In this document: one piece after another, positions 8,517 to 18,440 of the stretch
Layout of the letters: every line of letters starts with the position of its first letter
How positions within the stretch are numbered: position 1 is the stretch's first letter
Assembly: GCF_024623325.1 (NCBI RefSeq)
Contig: NZ_JANJZD010000004.1
Span: forward strand, 220,070 to 284,069
DNA: 64,000 nt
Reading direction: 5' to 3'
Source: Acetatifactor muris
GTDB taxonomy: Bacteria; Bacillota; Clostridia; Lachnospirales; Lachnospiraceae
Notes under the pieces: model-generated
What the model saw: only the letters and a program-made list of their open reading frames with translations
Told to the model about the DNA's origin: nothing
The model's database searches: none
Program-made: the position numbers and the translations under genes

Positions 8517-10292
8517 ATGCGAGTTATTAAAAACAACTTATATATACTCAGAATGGTTTATGCCGCCGATAAAAGAAGAATAATATTTATGATTTTTCTT
8601 TCGTTGATTTCAACTTCAAAAAATATTATCAACGTTTTATTAATTAAACTGATACTGGACTGTATCATTCGATACCAATCATTTTCGCTTCTGGCATTGT
8701 TTGTCCTTGCGGAAAGAATTATTTCAACTATATTGAGTTATTGCGAGTGCTTGCTGCAATGGGAAAAATGTCCTGTATGCGACAGTATTATTAAAGAGTA
8801 CATGTTAAAAAGAATATATACAAAATCCTTAAAAATTCAAGTATCGGCTTTGGATTATCCAGAGTTCTACGATAAGTTTACCAGGGCAATTGATGAAGCC
8901 GAACGAAGAGCACCTGCGATAATTGCTACAATTGAAAACTTTATGACATCAGTACTCACAATATTTTCAATTTCAACTATAATAATACTTTTAGACTGGA
9001 AACTAATATTTTTATCTCTTATTTCGGCTATAATCAGTGTTTTGATCAATATTTTTACAATAAAACTTGATTATAAGAAAAGTAACGCTCTGACCAGACC
9101 TAAACGTAAAATTGAGTATGTACGGAGATTATTTTATTTGCCTCAATATATTGAAGAAATGAAAACGAACAATTATAATAAACTACTATTCACAAAGATT
9201 GAAAACGGTGCCGAAGAATATAATACCCAGATCAAAAGATATCAGCCTGAGATTGCTTTCTTTGATATTATCAGAAGTTGGCAGACTTTTGTAATAAATT
9301 TTGGGATAGCATCTGTGCTGGTTGGTGAAAAAATAGTCAGAGGGGTTATTGATGCGGCTTCCTTCACCAGCCTGATTTATGCGTCTGCTACATTAAGTGG
9401 TTCACTGTCAGATTTATTCTCTGTTATACCACAAATGGCGGAGCATTCTCTGTTTGTCAACAATTTAAGAGAGATATTAGAGTATAAATCTTCAATGGAA
9501 TCGACAGAAGATTTAAAAATCGTACAAAAAGAAAAGAACCATTCCATTTTACTGGATAATGTGTCATTCAGATATAACAGCAGTGCGGACAACATTTTAA
9601 AGAATATATCGTTAAGAATAGACAAAGGTGAAAAAATTGCATTAGTGGGAGAAAACGGTGCAGGAAAGTCAACTTTGATAAAGCTGATTTTAAGGCTGTA
9701 TGACCCACAGAGCGGCAGCATGTATTTAGACGAAGAGAATTATAAGGACCTGGATGTAAGTTCCTTAAGACAGGAAATCGCAGTTGTTTATCAGGACTTT
9801 CAGGCCTTTGCATTTTCCATTGGAGAGAATGTGCTCACAAAGGAACTGGGGGGAAGGGAAGATGAGGACAAGGTATGGGAAGCCTTGAAGAAAAGCGGAC
9901 TTTCTACTAAAATTGAAAATCTTCCAGATAAATTAAATACACCATTGACAGATGAGTTTGAAGAAAATGGAATTAGTTTTTCGGGGGGTGAGAACCAGAA
10001 ACTGGCTATTGCAAGAGCAATGTGCAAGGACGCAGGTGTGATTATAATGGATGAACCATCCAGCAGTTTAGACCCTTTGTCGGAGTATGATATGTATTTA
10101 CAAATGCTTAATATGTGCAGAGACAAGACATTGATTTTGATTTCGCATCGATTATATTCCACGAAAATGGTGGATAAAATTTATTATATGGAAAGCGGTT
10201 CCATATTGGAATGTGGAAGTCATGAGGAATTGATGAAACAAAATGGAAAGTATGCGAGAATGTATCATATTCAGGCTGAACAATATGGATGA
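8517..10292 (+). CDS. ABC transporter, fused membrane and ATPase domains
   Basis: A 591-residue half-transporter with about six helices in the first 310 residues and a C-terminal ATPase domain (GENGAGKST, FSGGENQK, VIIMDEPSSSLD, ISHR). ATG 8517 follows GGGTGGTGAG, 13 nt after the previous stop, so it is in operon with the split gene. The membrane part is clearly different from that gene while the ATPase part is almost identical, so the pair probably formed a heterodimer whose ATPase halves were made equal by recombination. The radical SAM stump directly downstream suggests the original cargo was a modified peptide. Substrate unknown. Confidence 0.88.
   Translation: MRVIKNNLYILRMVYAADKRRIIFMIFLSLISTSKNIINVLLIKLILDCIIRYQSFSLLALFVLAERIISTILSYCECLLQWEKCPVCDSIIKEYMLKRIYTKSLKIQVSALDYPEFYDKFTRAIDEAERRAPAIIATIENFMTSVLTIFSISTIIILLDWKLIFLSLISAIISVLINIFTIKLDYKKSNALTRPKRKIEYVRRLFYLPQYIEEMKTNNYNKLLFTKIENGAEEYNTQIKRYQPEIAFFDIIRSWQTFVINFGIASVLVGEKIVRGVIDAASFTSLIYASATLSGSLSDLFSVIPQMAEHSLFVNNLREILEYKSSMESTEDLKIVQKEKNHSILLDNVSFRYNSSADNILKNISLRIDKGEKIALVGENGAGKSTLIKLILRLYDPQSGSMYLDEENYKDLDVSSLRQEIAVVYQDFQAFAFSIGENVLTKELGGREDEDKVWEALKKSGLSTKIENLPDKLNTPLTDEFEENGISFSGGENQKLAIARAMCKDAGVIIMDEPSSSLDPLSEYDMYLQMLNMCRDKTLILISHRLYSTKMVDKIYYMESGSILECGSHEELMKQNGKYARMYHIQAEQYG
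9426..10286 (+). repeat. 861-bp direct repeat, copy 2 (ATPase domain)
   Basis: Second copy of 7637-8497 with one synonymous difference. The match starts and stops abruptly, at the end of the membrane domain and six bases before the stop codon. Confidence 0.95.
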
Positions 10293-10324
10293 GGTTGGTT
10301 TATTTCTTCAGGAGGGAGAACACC

Positions 10325-10462
10325 ATGATTAATAATCGTGAGTATATAAAATCAATGAAAACGAATTCCAAACTGCCGTTTCCCTATTTGGTTCAGCTGG
10401 AGATAACAAATGACTGCCCTTTTAATTGTCCACAATGTTATAAAGAAGTGACGCCATTTTAA
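10325..10462 (+). pseudogene. Radical SAM enzyme, N-terminal stump of 45 residues
   Basis: ATG 10325 follows a strong GGAGGGAG site. The short product contains LEITNDCPFNCPQCYKE, the iron-sulfur cluster motif C-x3-C-x2-C (C31, C35, C38) of radical SAM enzymes, in the position usual for SPASM-type peptide maturases. The frame then stops (TAA 10460-10462) and the next ABC gene begins about 30 bases later, so the rest of the barrel, normally more than 250 residues, is deleted. It cannot be active alone. It marks the island as the remains of a peptide modification and export locus. Confidence 0.8.
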
Positions 10463-10493
10463 TTCCTCAGGAAGAGAGAGGACTCAATAACCA

Positions 10494-12011
10494 ATGAAAA
10501 GTGTCATAAAATCTTTTTGTATTCTTATGAATAAGTGCCTGCTGAACAGAAAAATGCTGCTGACAGGCCTGTGCGTTGCCAACATTGCCAGCATTGCGCA
10601 ATCGTACACTCTTGTGCTGCTGCCAAAAGTAATAGCAGGTAATCTGGAAGAGCTGGACAGACTGGTTCAGTGGCTGCTGATATTTTCAGGCCTGCTGATC
10701 TGCTTTTATGTTGTGCGCAGTATTTGTACTAATATTGTGGACTTTCAGTTTTCCCGGCTGCGCTTTGCCATGTTCAGGGAAGTGAATAATAAGAAAATGG
10801 AAATCCCATAACAGGCAGCTGCAGTATTTTTTATGGAGTTATTGGGGGATGAAAAGTATGCCAAAGAAATCCATCTGTATGATATAAAAGGGCTAATCAG
10901 CAGCAAGGAAGAGAGGTGTCATCAGCAGGTAATTGAATTTTTGAAAAAAATCGCACAGAATACTGCAAAATTTTCCATGATAAGTGAAATACTGCAGGGT
11001 GTACTCAATGGAGCAATCTATTTATGTGTTACCATAAAGTGTGTAATGGATCATCTGGGAATCGGCAGCATTTTAAAATATATTGGGATTGTATACCAGT
11101 TTTCTGATTCTCTGTCTCTTCTGTTGAACTGTAAATTAGATTTGAAATTTAAAGCAGGTTTTCTGGAAAATTTTTTGAACTTTACGAATCAGTTTGCAGA
11201 CGGAATGTATCAGGAACCGCTGTTAAAGGGATGTCAGGATAAAAATGCTTCCATTTGTCTGGAAAATGTGTCCTATTACTTTCCGGCTTCCGACGGAAAT
11301 GGATTCTCATTAAAGAATATAAGCTTCGAAGTAGAGGCAGGGGCAAAAGTTGCAATTGTGGGAGAAAATGGAAGCGGTAAGACTACTTTAATAAAAGTAC
11401 TGACAGGTCTGTATCCTGCTTCCGCAGGCAAAATCTACAGGAATGGGGAGGAAGTTCATGCGACAGATTCCGCTGGAAACAGCCGGACATTTTCCGCTAT
11501 TTTCCAGGATTACAATGTATTTCCAATTTCTTTACTGCATAATATTACTTTTGCGTGGGAGGCGGAGAAGGAGTCCCTTGCGAAAGCAAATTCCTGTATC
11601 AGGCAGATTGGCCTTGAAGGAAAAGTGGCCTGTATGGAAAATGGCATAAACACGATACTGAAATGGAACTTTGAAAACGATAACACCATACAGAAGATGT
11701 CAGGTGGAGAAGAGCAGAAACTGGCTTTGGCGCGAGTTTTATATTGGGATGCTCCTGTTATTATATTGGATGAACCGAGTGCATCCATGGATCCCCGGTC
11801 CGAGGAAAAGCTGTTTCGTGAGTTCTGTCAGCTTACCGGAGAAAAGACCACAATCTTTATCTCACACCGTCTTGCCAGCTGCCGCATTTGTGACAAAGTG
11901 ATTGTTATTGACAATGGAGAGCTTATCCAAATGGGGCGTCATCATGAACTGTGCCGGGTGCCGGGCAAATATAAGGAAATGTGGGATGCGCAGACGGGAC
12001 AGTATCAATAG
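10494..12011 (+). pseudogene. ABC half-transporter with an internal deletion and in-frame stop
   Basis: Residues 1-105 give two to three membrane helices and end at TAA 10809-10811. The same frame continues after the stop (QAAAVFFMELLGDEKYAKEIHLY) into the intracellular loop, one hydrophobic region and a complete ATPase domain: Walker A GENGSGKTT, signature MSGGEEQK, Walker B VIILDEPSASMD, switch ISHR. About 100 residues of membrane domain are missing compared with relatives, so a deletion has removed helices and left a stop at the joint. A restart at ATG 10833 could yield a protein without a proper membrane domain. Most likely non-functional for export. Confidence 0.8.
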
Positions 12012-12119
12012 TGGAGATTGGAAATATTGTAAACTTTACGCAGGACAGTGTGGACGCAGACGATGTAGGCATAAATTCTGGAGTATTTGCTTAGACATCA
12101 TTTATATAGGGGGAGCACA

Positions 12120-13658
12120 ATGAAAAAATGGGTGGTGAAAAAAGGTATTTTTTTACGCATAGGATTTGGCAGTATCTTTTTACTGACCAATTTCATGTTC
12201 CTGTTTTGGGCTGATTTGGCTGGTAAGGTTATGGGAGCCCTGGAGACAGTAAGGGAAATAAAGGGGTCAGTCTTGCAGTTGGTATATTTTCTGATTCTGT
12301 CAGTCGGTGTCCATTTCTTTTTGATTTTGGCAAACAGAAAGATAATTGCTGTTTTTGAAAGGGAGATGATACCCGTACAGGAAAGGTATATTCAGCAGGA
12401 CTTAATGAAATCAGGTAAAAGTAAAAAATACAGCGAGCTTGAATTGATCAACCGCGCTTCTGATGATCTGCGGACAGTTATCACATGGTCTTATCAGACA
12501 AAAACAGAATTCATATTGTCAATTGCTTTACTTTTGGGTATTTTTGTATACTTAAGTATATTTTCTGTGTTATTGTCAGTTGTTGTCTATGCGATCATGT
12601 TCGTGAATCTGCTGATTCCTGTGCTGTATAATAAACATATGGTGGCGGATTACAGTCAGGTCATGCAGGCCAACGACAACTGGGCGAAGCGGCTACAGGA
12701 GGGCATTGAAAACTATTCCGGTATCAAAAGCCTGAACGCAGAAGATGAGTATAAAAAAATATATGAAAAGGAAATCCTGACTTTTGTGGACGCGGTGAAA
12801 ATTGCAAACAGGACTGCTCATACGGAGATGGGACTGAAAAGCGGTATGAATCAGTTCTCAAATTATGCCGGATACATAGCTGCCGGACTTTTTGCAGTGT
12901 CAGGACAGATAGGCCTGGCTACGGTAGCCAGAACCATATTGTTAATCCCTCTCATACAAAAAATTCTGTCTCTGGTTCTGGAGAAGTATGGGCATCGGAG
13001 AAATGTCATTGTTTCAAGACAAAGATTAATGGAATTCACAGGAAAAGGGGTGTATGGTGAAAAAGAGCCGGATTCCTGTGATATTCAAATCAGACATCTG
13101 AATTTTGAGTATGAGGATCAAAAGTTATTTCATGATTTAAATTATGAAATGAAGACAGGACAGAAAGTGCTTATAAAAGGGGAAAATGGAGCCGGAAAAA
13201 GCACTTTGATCAAGCTGCTTACCGGATTTTATGAAATGCAGGAAGGGGAAATCAGGATTGGCGGCATCTGTAATCAGGATATTCGGGAAGAATGGATTGT
13301 TTCCAATATTTTTTACCTTCCGCAGAATAACCTGTTCCTTCCGGGAACGGTAGAAGAAAATCTGAGGCTCAGAGGAATCCAAACTGCTTTGGGTGGAGAT
13401 GCATATCTGCGAAAAAATATTATGGAATTATCGGAGGGCCAGAGGAAAAGAGTTATATTGGAGGAATTATATAGAACAGATAAAAAAATACTGCTTTTAG
13501 ATGAACCGGAGAATCACCTGGACGGGGATGTGATGAATGAATTGATAACTTTTTTGAAAAATGACAAAAGGACCATTATTATTGTCAGCCATGTGGGAGT
13601 ATTTGATTCCATTGCAGATAAAATCTGGAGATTGGAAAAGTGTAATGACGCTATCTGA
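12120..13658 (+). CDS. ABC transporter, fused membrane and ATPase domains
   Basis: A 512-residue half-transporter; ATG 12120 follows AGGGGGAG. About six helices occupy residues 10-310, followed by a compact ATPase domain of about 190 residues: Walker A GENGAGKST, signature LSEGQRKR, Walker B ILLLDEPENHLD, switch His in VSHVG. The signature LSEGQ departs from LSGGQ and Walker B is followed by ENHLD, so the ATP site may be asymmetric. It is 21 nt from the next ABC gene and the two probably form a heterodimer. Substrate unknown; the context suggests peptide export. Confidence 0.85.
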   Translation: MKKWVVKKGIFLRIGFGSIFLLTNFMFLFWADLAGKVMGALETVREIKGSVLQLVYFLILSVGVHFFLILANRKIIAVFEREMIPVQERYIQQDLMKSGKSKKYSELELINRASDDLRTVITWSYQTKTEFILSIALLLGIFVYLSIFSVLLSVVVYAIMFVNLLIPVLYNKHMVADYSQVMQANDNWAKRLQEGIENYSGIKSLNAEDEYKKIYEKEILTFVDAVKIANRTAHTEMGLKSGMNQFSNYAGYIAAGLFAVSGQIGLATVARTILLIPLIQKILSLVLEKYGHRRNVIVSRQRLMEFTGKGVYGEKEPDSCDIQIRHLNFEYEDQKLFHDLNYEMKTGQKVLIKGENGAGKSTLIKLLTGFYEMQEGEIRIGGICNQDIREEWIVSNIFYLPQNNLFLPGTVEENLRLRGIQTALGGDAYLRKNIMELSEGQRKRVILEELYRTDKKILLLDEPENHLDGDVMNELITFLKNDKRTIIIVSHVGVFDSIADKIWRLEKCNDAI

Positions 13659-13679
13659 ACCGAAAGAGAGGGAGGCCCT

Positions 13680-15269
13680 ATGATAAATAAGTGGAAATGG
13701 ATTGGCAGGCTGAAGAAAGCTATCATATTCCGGGTTACAAATTACATTTTAGTTGGTCTAATGGGCATGTTTATAGCCTTTTTCTTTTCAGATCTGACTG
13801 ATAAATTTTTAAATGGGAATTATCAGCATATTGAACTGATATTTTTTCAAATTGTTGCTGTCCTGCTGATTACCTGTTTTGTGATTCCTGTTTTGCAGTA
13901 TAAGGAAGCAAACCTGATGGAAAAGCAGGGCGGTGAGGCAGATGTAGCCTTTTTTAGAGAATTTCTGGACCAGAAGAACTATTCCATATCAGAAAAGGAT
14001 TATGGAATGTATATGAACATATTATGGGGAGATTTTCCAACCTATAGAATGAACCTCATTTTTATTGTGTCCTATTTTACGGCAGGGACCATAACTGTTC
14101 TGGCTTCTGTCGGAATCATTGCCTGTTACCATATCGGATTTGCTCTCATGGCCATCGTAATCAGTATTACAGTCCTGCTTTTACCCCTGCTATTTCAGAA
14201 GAAACTGGAAAGAAGGAACGACGAAAAGTTAAGTCAGAAGGATGTCGTTGTAGAAAATATGAAGAATATTTTTGCCAATGTGGAGTATATCCGTTTGGAG
14301 AAGCAAAAATCTATGGTGAGAAGTATACTAAGGCCGGTACAGGACAGATATGCCGGTGCCATCATTTCTTATGAAAAACTGAAATCCGTATTAACTTATC
14401 TGGTAAATGCAGTGTTATTATGTATTGAGATATTGGTCTATGGGGCCGGATGTTATATGATTTCTCTGGGAAACATTAACATTGCGGTATTTGTAAAGGT
14501 TGTGCTGATGATATCAGTAACCAAAAACGGTGTGAGCTGGCTCATGGAAGGGGTCCAGTCTATTCATGACATTAAAAACAGCCAAAAGAGAATTGAAACT
14601 GTTTTATTGAAAAATGAGGAAGCAAAGGGAGAAGCATTAAGCAGCCTGCATAAGATTATCTTGAAAAATGTATGTTTTGAGTATGAGGGAAGCAATACCC
14701 GAATTGAATACCCTGATCTCGTACTGGAAGAAAAAAATGTTTATCATCTTGTGGGAATAAACGGTGCGGGCAAATCAACCCTGTTGAAAATCCTTGCGAA
14801 ATATTATTACAACTATGAGGGCAGTATTTTGGTTAACGGGGAGCAGAAGCTTAAGGATATCGATGAAAGAAGCTGGTATGGTTTCCTTGCCTTTATCCCT
14901 CAGAAACCATTGCTGTTTCATATGAGCGTCAGGGATAATATCCTGTTGGGAAACAGAGAGGCGGACCGGGATTTATATGAAAAATTATTGGATGATTTCA
15001 GGATAAAGGAGCTCGAGGATAAAACAGTTGGTTTTGGAGGAGAGGGAATATCCGGAGGAGAGGCGCAAAGTATTTCACTTGTAAGAGCATTATTAAGAAA
15101 GCCTCAAATGATTCTGGCGGATGAACCCTATAATACATTAGATGTCAGTCGTAAAGAGATGCTGAATAAATACATAGATATGATGGATTCCACTACATTT
15201 ATCATTGTTTCGCATCAGGTGTTTCTGACGGAAAGGGAGATTCATACTGTGGAGGTTTGTGTGGAATGA
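13680..15269 (+). CDS. ABC transporter, fused membrane and ATPase domains
   Basis: A 529-residue half-transporter starting at ATG 13680 after GAGAGGGAGG. Six predicted helices lie in residues 15-305. The ATPase domain has Walker A GINGAGKST, signature ISGGEAQS, Walker B MILADEPYNTLD and switch His in VSHQV. The residue after Walker B Asp is Glu, so it can hydrolyse ATP. Likely partner of the preceding gene. It is the last intact gene of the ABC island; a 23-codon frame overlaps its stop. Confidence 0.87.
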   Translation: MINKWKWIGRLKKAIIFRVTNYILVGLMGMFIAFFFSDLTDKFLNGNYQHIELIFFQIVAVLLITCFVIPVLQYKEANLMEKQGGEADVAFFREFLDQKNYSISEKDYGMYMNILWGDFPTYRMNLIFIVSYFTAGTITVLASVGIIACYHIGFALMAIVISITVLLLPLLFQKKLERRNDEKLSQKDVVVENMKNIFANVEYIRLEKQKSMVRSILRPVQDRYAGAIISYEKLKSVLTYLVNAVLLCIEILVYGAGCYMISLGNINIAVFVKVVLMISVTKNGVSWLMEGVQSIHDIKNSQKRIETVLLKNEEAKGEALSSLHKIILKNVCFEYEGSNTRIEYPDLVLEEKNVYHLVGINGAGKSTLLKILAKYYYNYEGSILVNGEQKLKDIDERSWYGFLAFIPQKPLLFHMSVRDNILLGNREADRDLYEKLLDDFRIKELEDKTVGFGGEGISGGEAQSISLVRALLRKPQMILADEPYNTLDVSRKEMLNKYIDMMDSTTFIIVSHQVFLTEREIHTVEVCVE

Positions 15270-15337
15270 TGAGAAAGGATGCAGATCTGAATACTACAAT
15301 AACTAATGTAAAAGATGTCTTAATAAGGTTGGAATAG
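15266..15337 (+). other. 23-codon open frame overlapping the ABC stop
   Basis: ATG ATG at 15266/15269 overlaps the ABC stop and opens a 23-residue frame (MMRKDADLNTTI...VLIRLE). Placement resembles translational coupling, with GGAGG at 15251-15255. It could be a small peptide or the first codons of a deleted gene. I recognise no family. Confidence 0.3.
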
Positions 15338-15746
15338 AAACTTATATTGCGTCAGTTAATGCTTATAATAGTTTACGGTTTTCAGTTAGATTAGAAATAA
15401 AAGATATGTTTGGCTGGTTTGTAATACATCTCTGAACGATCGAGCCAATTATTAATACTGTAATACTTTCCAATCGACTCCTGGTCATCAGGTAATCCAT
15501 CGGTTTAGTGTGGATTATGGTTTTTGTGTACTTACAGAAAGTATTGACGACCTTCATCAACAAGTTGGAACTTATGTAATCCTCCACAGTCGGTTCAACC
15601 ATTATCATCATAAATTGTTGGGGAGAAAACTATATGTGATACAGAGGAAAGAAGTGGCAAAAGGGCTGTACGGACAGACGCGTCATGTGGTATGATGGAT
15701 CTACGAAGTGTCTCTGCGGTGAAGCCAAAAAGGAGGATAATACTAT
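15338..15746. other. Gene-poor stretch at the right border of the ABC island
   Basis: No intact gene seen. Short frames on both strands (15363-15611 minus, 15510-15695 plus) look like decayed coding sequence but match nothing I know. AAAAGGAGG (15728-15736) at the right end is the ribosome site of the next frame. Confidence 0.4.
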
Positions 15747-16064
15747 ATGTTAAGTCCCAAAGAAGTAGTAAATAAATGGGTAGATGCTTTTAATGCCGGT
15801 GAAATCTCAAGAGAGTCTGTTGCAGAAATGCTCAGCAGACAGAGCGGAGACGGAACTGACGCAGAAGAAGGGTATTATGGCTATGGAATGTGGATTATGG
15901 ATAATCCACATGGCAGGGATTTTGCGTATTTTCAGGGCTGTGATCCGGGAGTAAGCTTCATTTCCGAATACAATCCGAATAATGGGATCATTTCTGTTCT
16001 GGTGAGCAACTATGGAGATAATGTCTGGAGGGAGATGAGAAAAATAAGGGAAGTCCTTTACTGA
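15747..16064 (+). pseudogene. Chimeric remnant: NTF2/SnoaL-like start fused to a serine-hydrolase tail
   Basis: A 105-residue frame with a good ribosome site. Residues 1-18 (SPKEVVNKWVDAFNAGE) look like the start of a SnoaL/NTF2-like protein. From about residue 26 the sequence (EMLSRQSGDG, YYGYGMWI, FQGCDPGVSFISEY, VLVSNYGDNVW) is the C-terminal end of a beta-lactamase-family serine hydrolase; the catalytic SxxK and YxN motifs are absent. It is probably a deletion joint between two genes. A 65-bp piece of the same hydrolase tail recurs at 18604-18668. Confidence 0.65.
15922..15986 (+). repeat. 65-bp direct repeat, copy 1 (serine-hydrolase tail)
   Basis: Matches 18604-18668 at 61 of 65 positions in the same orientation. 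The two copies bracket the metG-like gene. Confidence 0.85.
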
Positions 16065-16089
16065 ATCTGAAACCCAGACAATCCAGTAA

Positions 16090-16118
16090 CTGCCGGCCTT
16101 TCGAGGGCCGGCAGTTTT
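16090..16118 (+). terminator. Intrinsic terminator
   Basis: CTGCCGGCC pairs with GGCCGGCAG around a 7-nt loop, then TTTT. It follows the hydrolase remnant and lies between convergent units. Confidence 0.85.
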
Positions 16119-16165
16119 GAAGGAAGCTGTACATTAATTGCCTGGTGCTGCACCCCCTTTATTGC

Positions 16166-18160
16166 TTACAGTTCCATCAGCTGACTGTCGTGCTTTTTAA
16201 AGAAATCCACTCTCGGTTCCAGATACTTCAATTGATGATTTTCCAGGTCTGCAATATAAAAAGAAACCGGTTCCAATATAGCATTCCAATCCCACAGTTC
16301 TTCTCCCAAATTCAGATATTCCCTGAACATTTCGCATCCTTCCGGCGCAATGGGATGAATCAGTATTGCCATAACCTTACAGGCGTAAAGACAATCAATA
16401 ATGAGCTGTTTTCTGAATTCCCCATCATTTGTGGCATCCGCAATCTTTACATTGTTTACCCAATGCCTGTTTACTCCCCGGATAAAGTCATCCAGGACAT
16501 AGGAGATCCGATGAAACTCATGGTTATACATATAACGCTCATAGTCAAGAACAGCTTTCTCTGTCATAAGCCTTATCTGTTCACTTACATCTCCTCTGGG
16601 AATTCTTCCCTCACAATTATTCTGAATCCCATAGAAGCAGGTCCGAATCAGCCGATTAAACACATTGGTGATCAAATTACCGTCTTTCAGAACCATATCC
16701 ACGCCGTTTTTCTCTTCCTCATTCATAAATACCTGAGGTTTAAAACCTGCGCTTTTGGATGACAGACCCAGACTCATAAAATGCATTCGCAGCTGGTCTT
16801 TTGTGTAATAATCAAGCAGTTCATCTGCCATGGGAGGCTTACATTCGGAGCTGCTGCTGGCTTTTGTATCCATATACAGTAAATGTCTGTTGGCTATGAT
16901 ATGGGACAAGTGCACTGTCTCCATATCCGGCACTTCCCCTTTGGGAACCTGCAATCCTGTAAATAAGCCTGTCTGAGCGATGGCATAGAAATAAATGTTA
17001 TCTTCTCCGATAAACTGGTACACTTTTGCTTCCTCATCATACCACCACCGGGATAGGTCCGCTTCTTTTCCCTGCGCTTTCAAACAGGCTAAAGTAAAGG
17101 AAATGGGCGCCCACAGCGATTCCGGCCATACCCAGAAGGTGAGGTCCTTCAATCCTTCACACTCCGGGAACGGCACACCCCATTCCACATTGCCGGACAG
17201 CCGGAAGGGAACCAGTGTCTTTCCGGAAGTATAATGAATGCCTTCTGCGTCCAATACATTTTTAGCCTGGTCACGGTCATCCAGATTTTCGAATGCAAAA
17301 ACGACAGAGGGTTTCTTTTCCTCATCGGTCAATTTATGCGGAGGTAGCTTTGCGGCCAGTTCCGCCAGGTCCACTATATACTTTCTCGGTACATATAGGA
17401 AAGGCTTTTTCAAAAATTCTTCTACGGTTTCCAACTGATACTTACGTGTATTCGTATTTTTCCGCAGGAAATCATTATATTTCTTTACCGTGTCAATACA
17501 ATATTCCAGATCAAAATACCAGTTTTCCACGTCTTTCAGGACAGGTTTTTTACCGGATAAGCTGCTGACGGGACCTATCAGTTCCGAGGGCAGAAACTGA
17601 TGTCCTGCCGAACACTCGTCGGCATACGCCTTTTCCGAGGTGCATCCCGGTATGGGACATTTCCCCGTTACCTGCCTTCCGTTTAAAAACACCTTTTTCT
17701 CTTCATCATAAAACTGAGGCATGGTCATTTTTCTGATATATCCGTTTTTGTATAAAGTGCGAAACACTTCCGCCGATACCTGCCTGTGAATAGAACCGGC
17801 TTCTCCCAGAGCCGATGCTCCAAAGAAATCCAAACTGATGCCATAGTTTTCCAGGGTTTTCTTCTGATCCTCATGGTTGCCGCGCACATAATCTTCCAAA
17901 GTACCTTCATACCCGGCTTCCTGCAGCCTGCGGTAGCTTTCCATGATCGGAGAGCCATAACAATCCGTTCCCGAAAGAAAGATCACATTGTCTTTCCCGA
18001 TTCGGTCTCTTAAAAACCGCGCAAAAATATCCGCATGGATGAACATGCCGCCTACATGTCCGAAATGCAGATTTTTATTTCCATAAGGCATACCTGCCGT
18101 AATCACTGCCCTTCTGGGAAATGTGGGGCGTTCTTTTGATGTTAACTTCTTACATATCAT
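16166..18160 (-). CDS. metG: Methionyl-tRNA-synthetase-like class I aminoacyl-tRNA synthetase, divergent
   Basis: A 664-residue class I synthetase. The HIGH-type signature is HFGH (residues 32-35) after AGMPYGN; a zinc-type knuckle follows (GKCPIPGC ... ADECSAGH); FWVWPESLWAP and the anticodon-binding helical domain are present. The KMSKS loop reads DTKASSSSE, so the usual second lysine is Ser. There is no C-terminal EMAP/Trbp tRNA-binding domain. It charges tRNA-Met, or is an accessory copy; the changed KMSKS suggests an alternative, possibly inhibitor-insensitive enzyme. ATG 18160 follows AAAGGAA; ATG 18244 is in frame but only 2 nt from its ribosome site. A 400-nt leader with peptide ORFs and a terminator precedes it. 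Confidence 0.8.
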   Translation of the reverse strand: MICKKLTSKERPTFPRRAVITAGMPYGNKNLHFGHVGGMFIHADIFARFLRDRIGKDNVIFLSGTDCYGSPIMESYRRLQEAGYEGTLEDYVRGNHEDQKKTLENYGISLDFFGASALGEAGSIHRQVSAEVFRTLYKNGYIRKMTMPQFYDEEKKVFLNGRQVTGKCPIPGCTSEKAYADECSAGHQFLPSELIGPVSSLSGKKPVLKDVENWYFDLEYCIDTVKKYNDFLRKNTNTRKYQLETVEEFLKKPFLYVPRKYIVDLAELAAKLPPHKLTDEEKKPSVVFAFENLDDRDQAKNVLDAEGIHYTSGKTLVPFRLSGNVEWGVPFPECEGLKDLTFWVWPESLWAPISFTLACLKAQGKEADLSRWWYDEEAKVYQFIGEDNIYFYAIAQTGLFTGLQVPKGEVPDMETVHLSHIIANRHLLYMDTKASSSSECKPPMADELLDYYTKDQLRMHFMSLGLSSKSAGFKPQVFMNEEEKNGVDMVLKDGNLITNVFNRLIRTCFYGIQNNCEGRIPRGDVSEQIRLMTEKAVLDYERYMYNHEFHRISYVLDDFIRGVNRHWVNNVKIADATNDGEFRKQLIIDCLYACKVMAILIHPIAPEGCEMFREYLNLGEELWDWNAILEPVSFYIADLENHQLKYLEPRVDFFKKHDSQLMEL

Positions 18161-18161
18161 A

Positions 18162-18239
18162 TTATTCTGTTCCTTTCCGTTTTTTGTTTTCGATTGCCTG
18201 CTTCCCACTTTGCCGGGGAAGCTCTGACTGTTCCGGCAT
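18162..18239 (-). other. 25-codon open frame ending 1 nt before the metG-like start
   Basis: ATG 18239 lies 7 nt after AAAGGAG. The product (MPEQSELPRQSGKQAI...) is 25 residues, basic and polar, and its stop TAA ends one base before the metG ATG. This geometry would couple translation of the two. The metG ribosome site lies inside this frame. Confidence 0.4.
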
Positions 18240-18371
18240 AGCATATCTCCTTTCCGAATCTCTGAACAAATGAACCTGTAAAGCGAGTAGGGGAACGGTC
18301 TTCTTCCCTGCTCGCCGCGCGGCCCCTGCGCCGCCTGGACGGCATATTTTCCCTGCATGGCCTGCGCATAT

Positions 18372-18410
18372 AAAAAACGGCCGAAAACTCGTTTCGAGCT
18401 TTCGACCGTT
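18372..18410 (-). terminator. Intrinsic terminator inside the metG-like leader (probable attenuator)
   Basis: A 16-bp stem, AACGGTCGAAAGCTCG with CGAGTTTTCGGCCGTT (two G-U pairs), an AAA loop and six T. It lies about 210 nt upstream of the metG start and about 150 nt after the promoter, so most transcripts would stop unless it is melted. Confidence 0.8.
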
Positions 18411-18440
18411 CGGTTCAGATTAACCAGGATAAGACACTTG

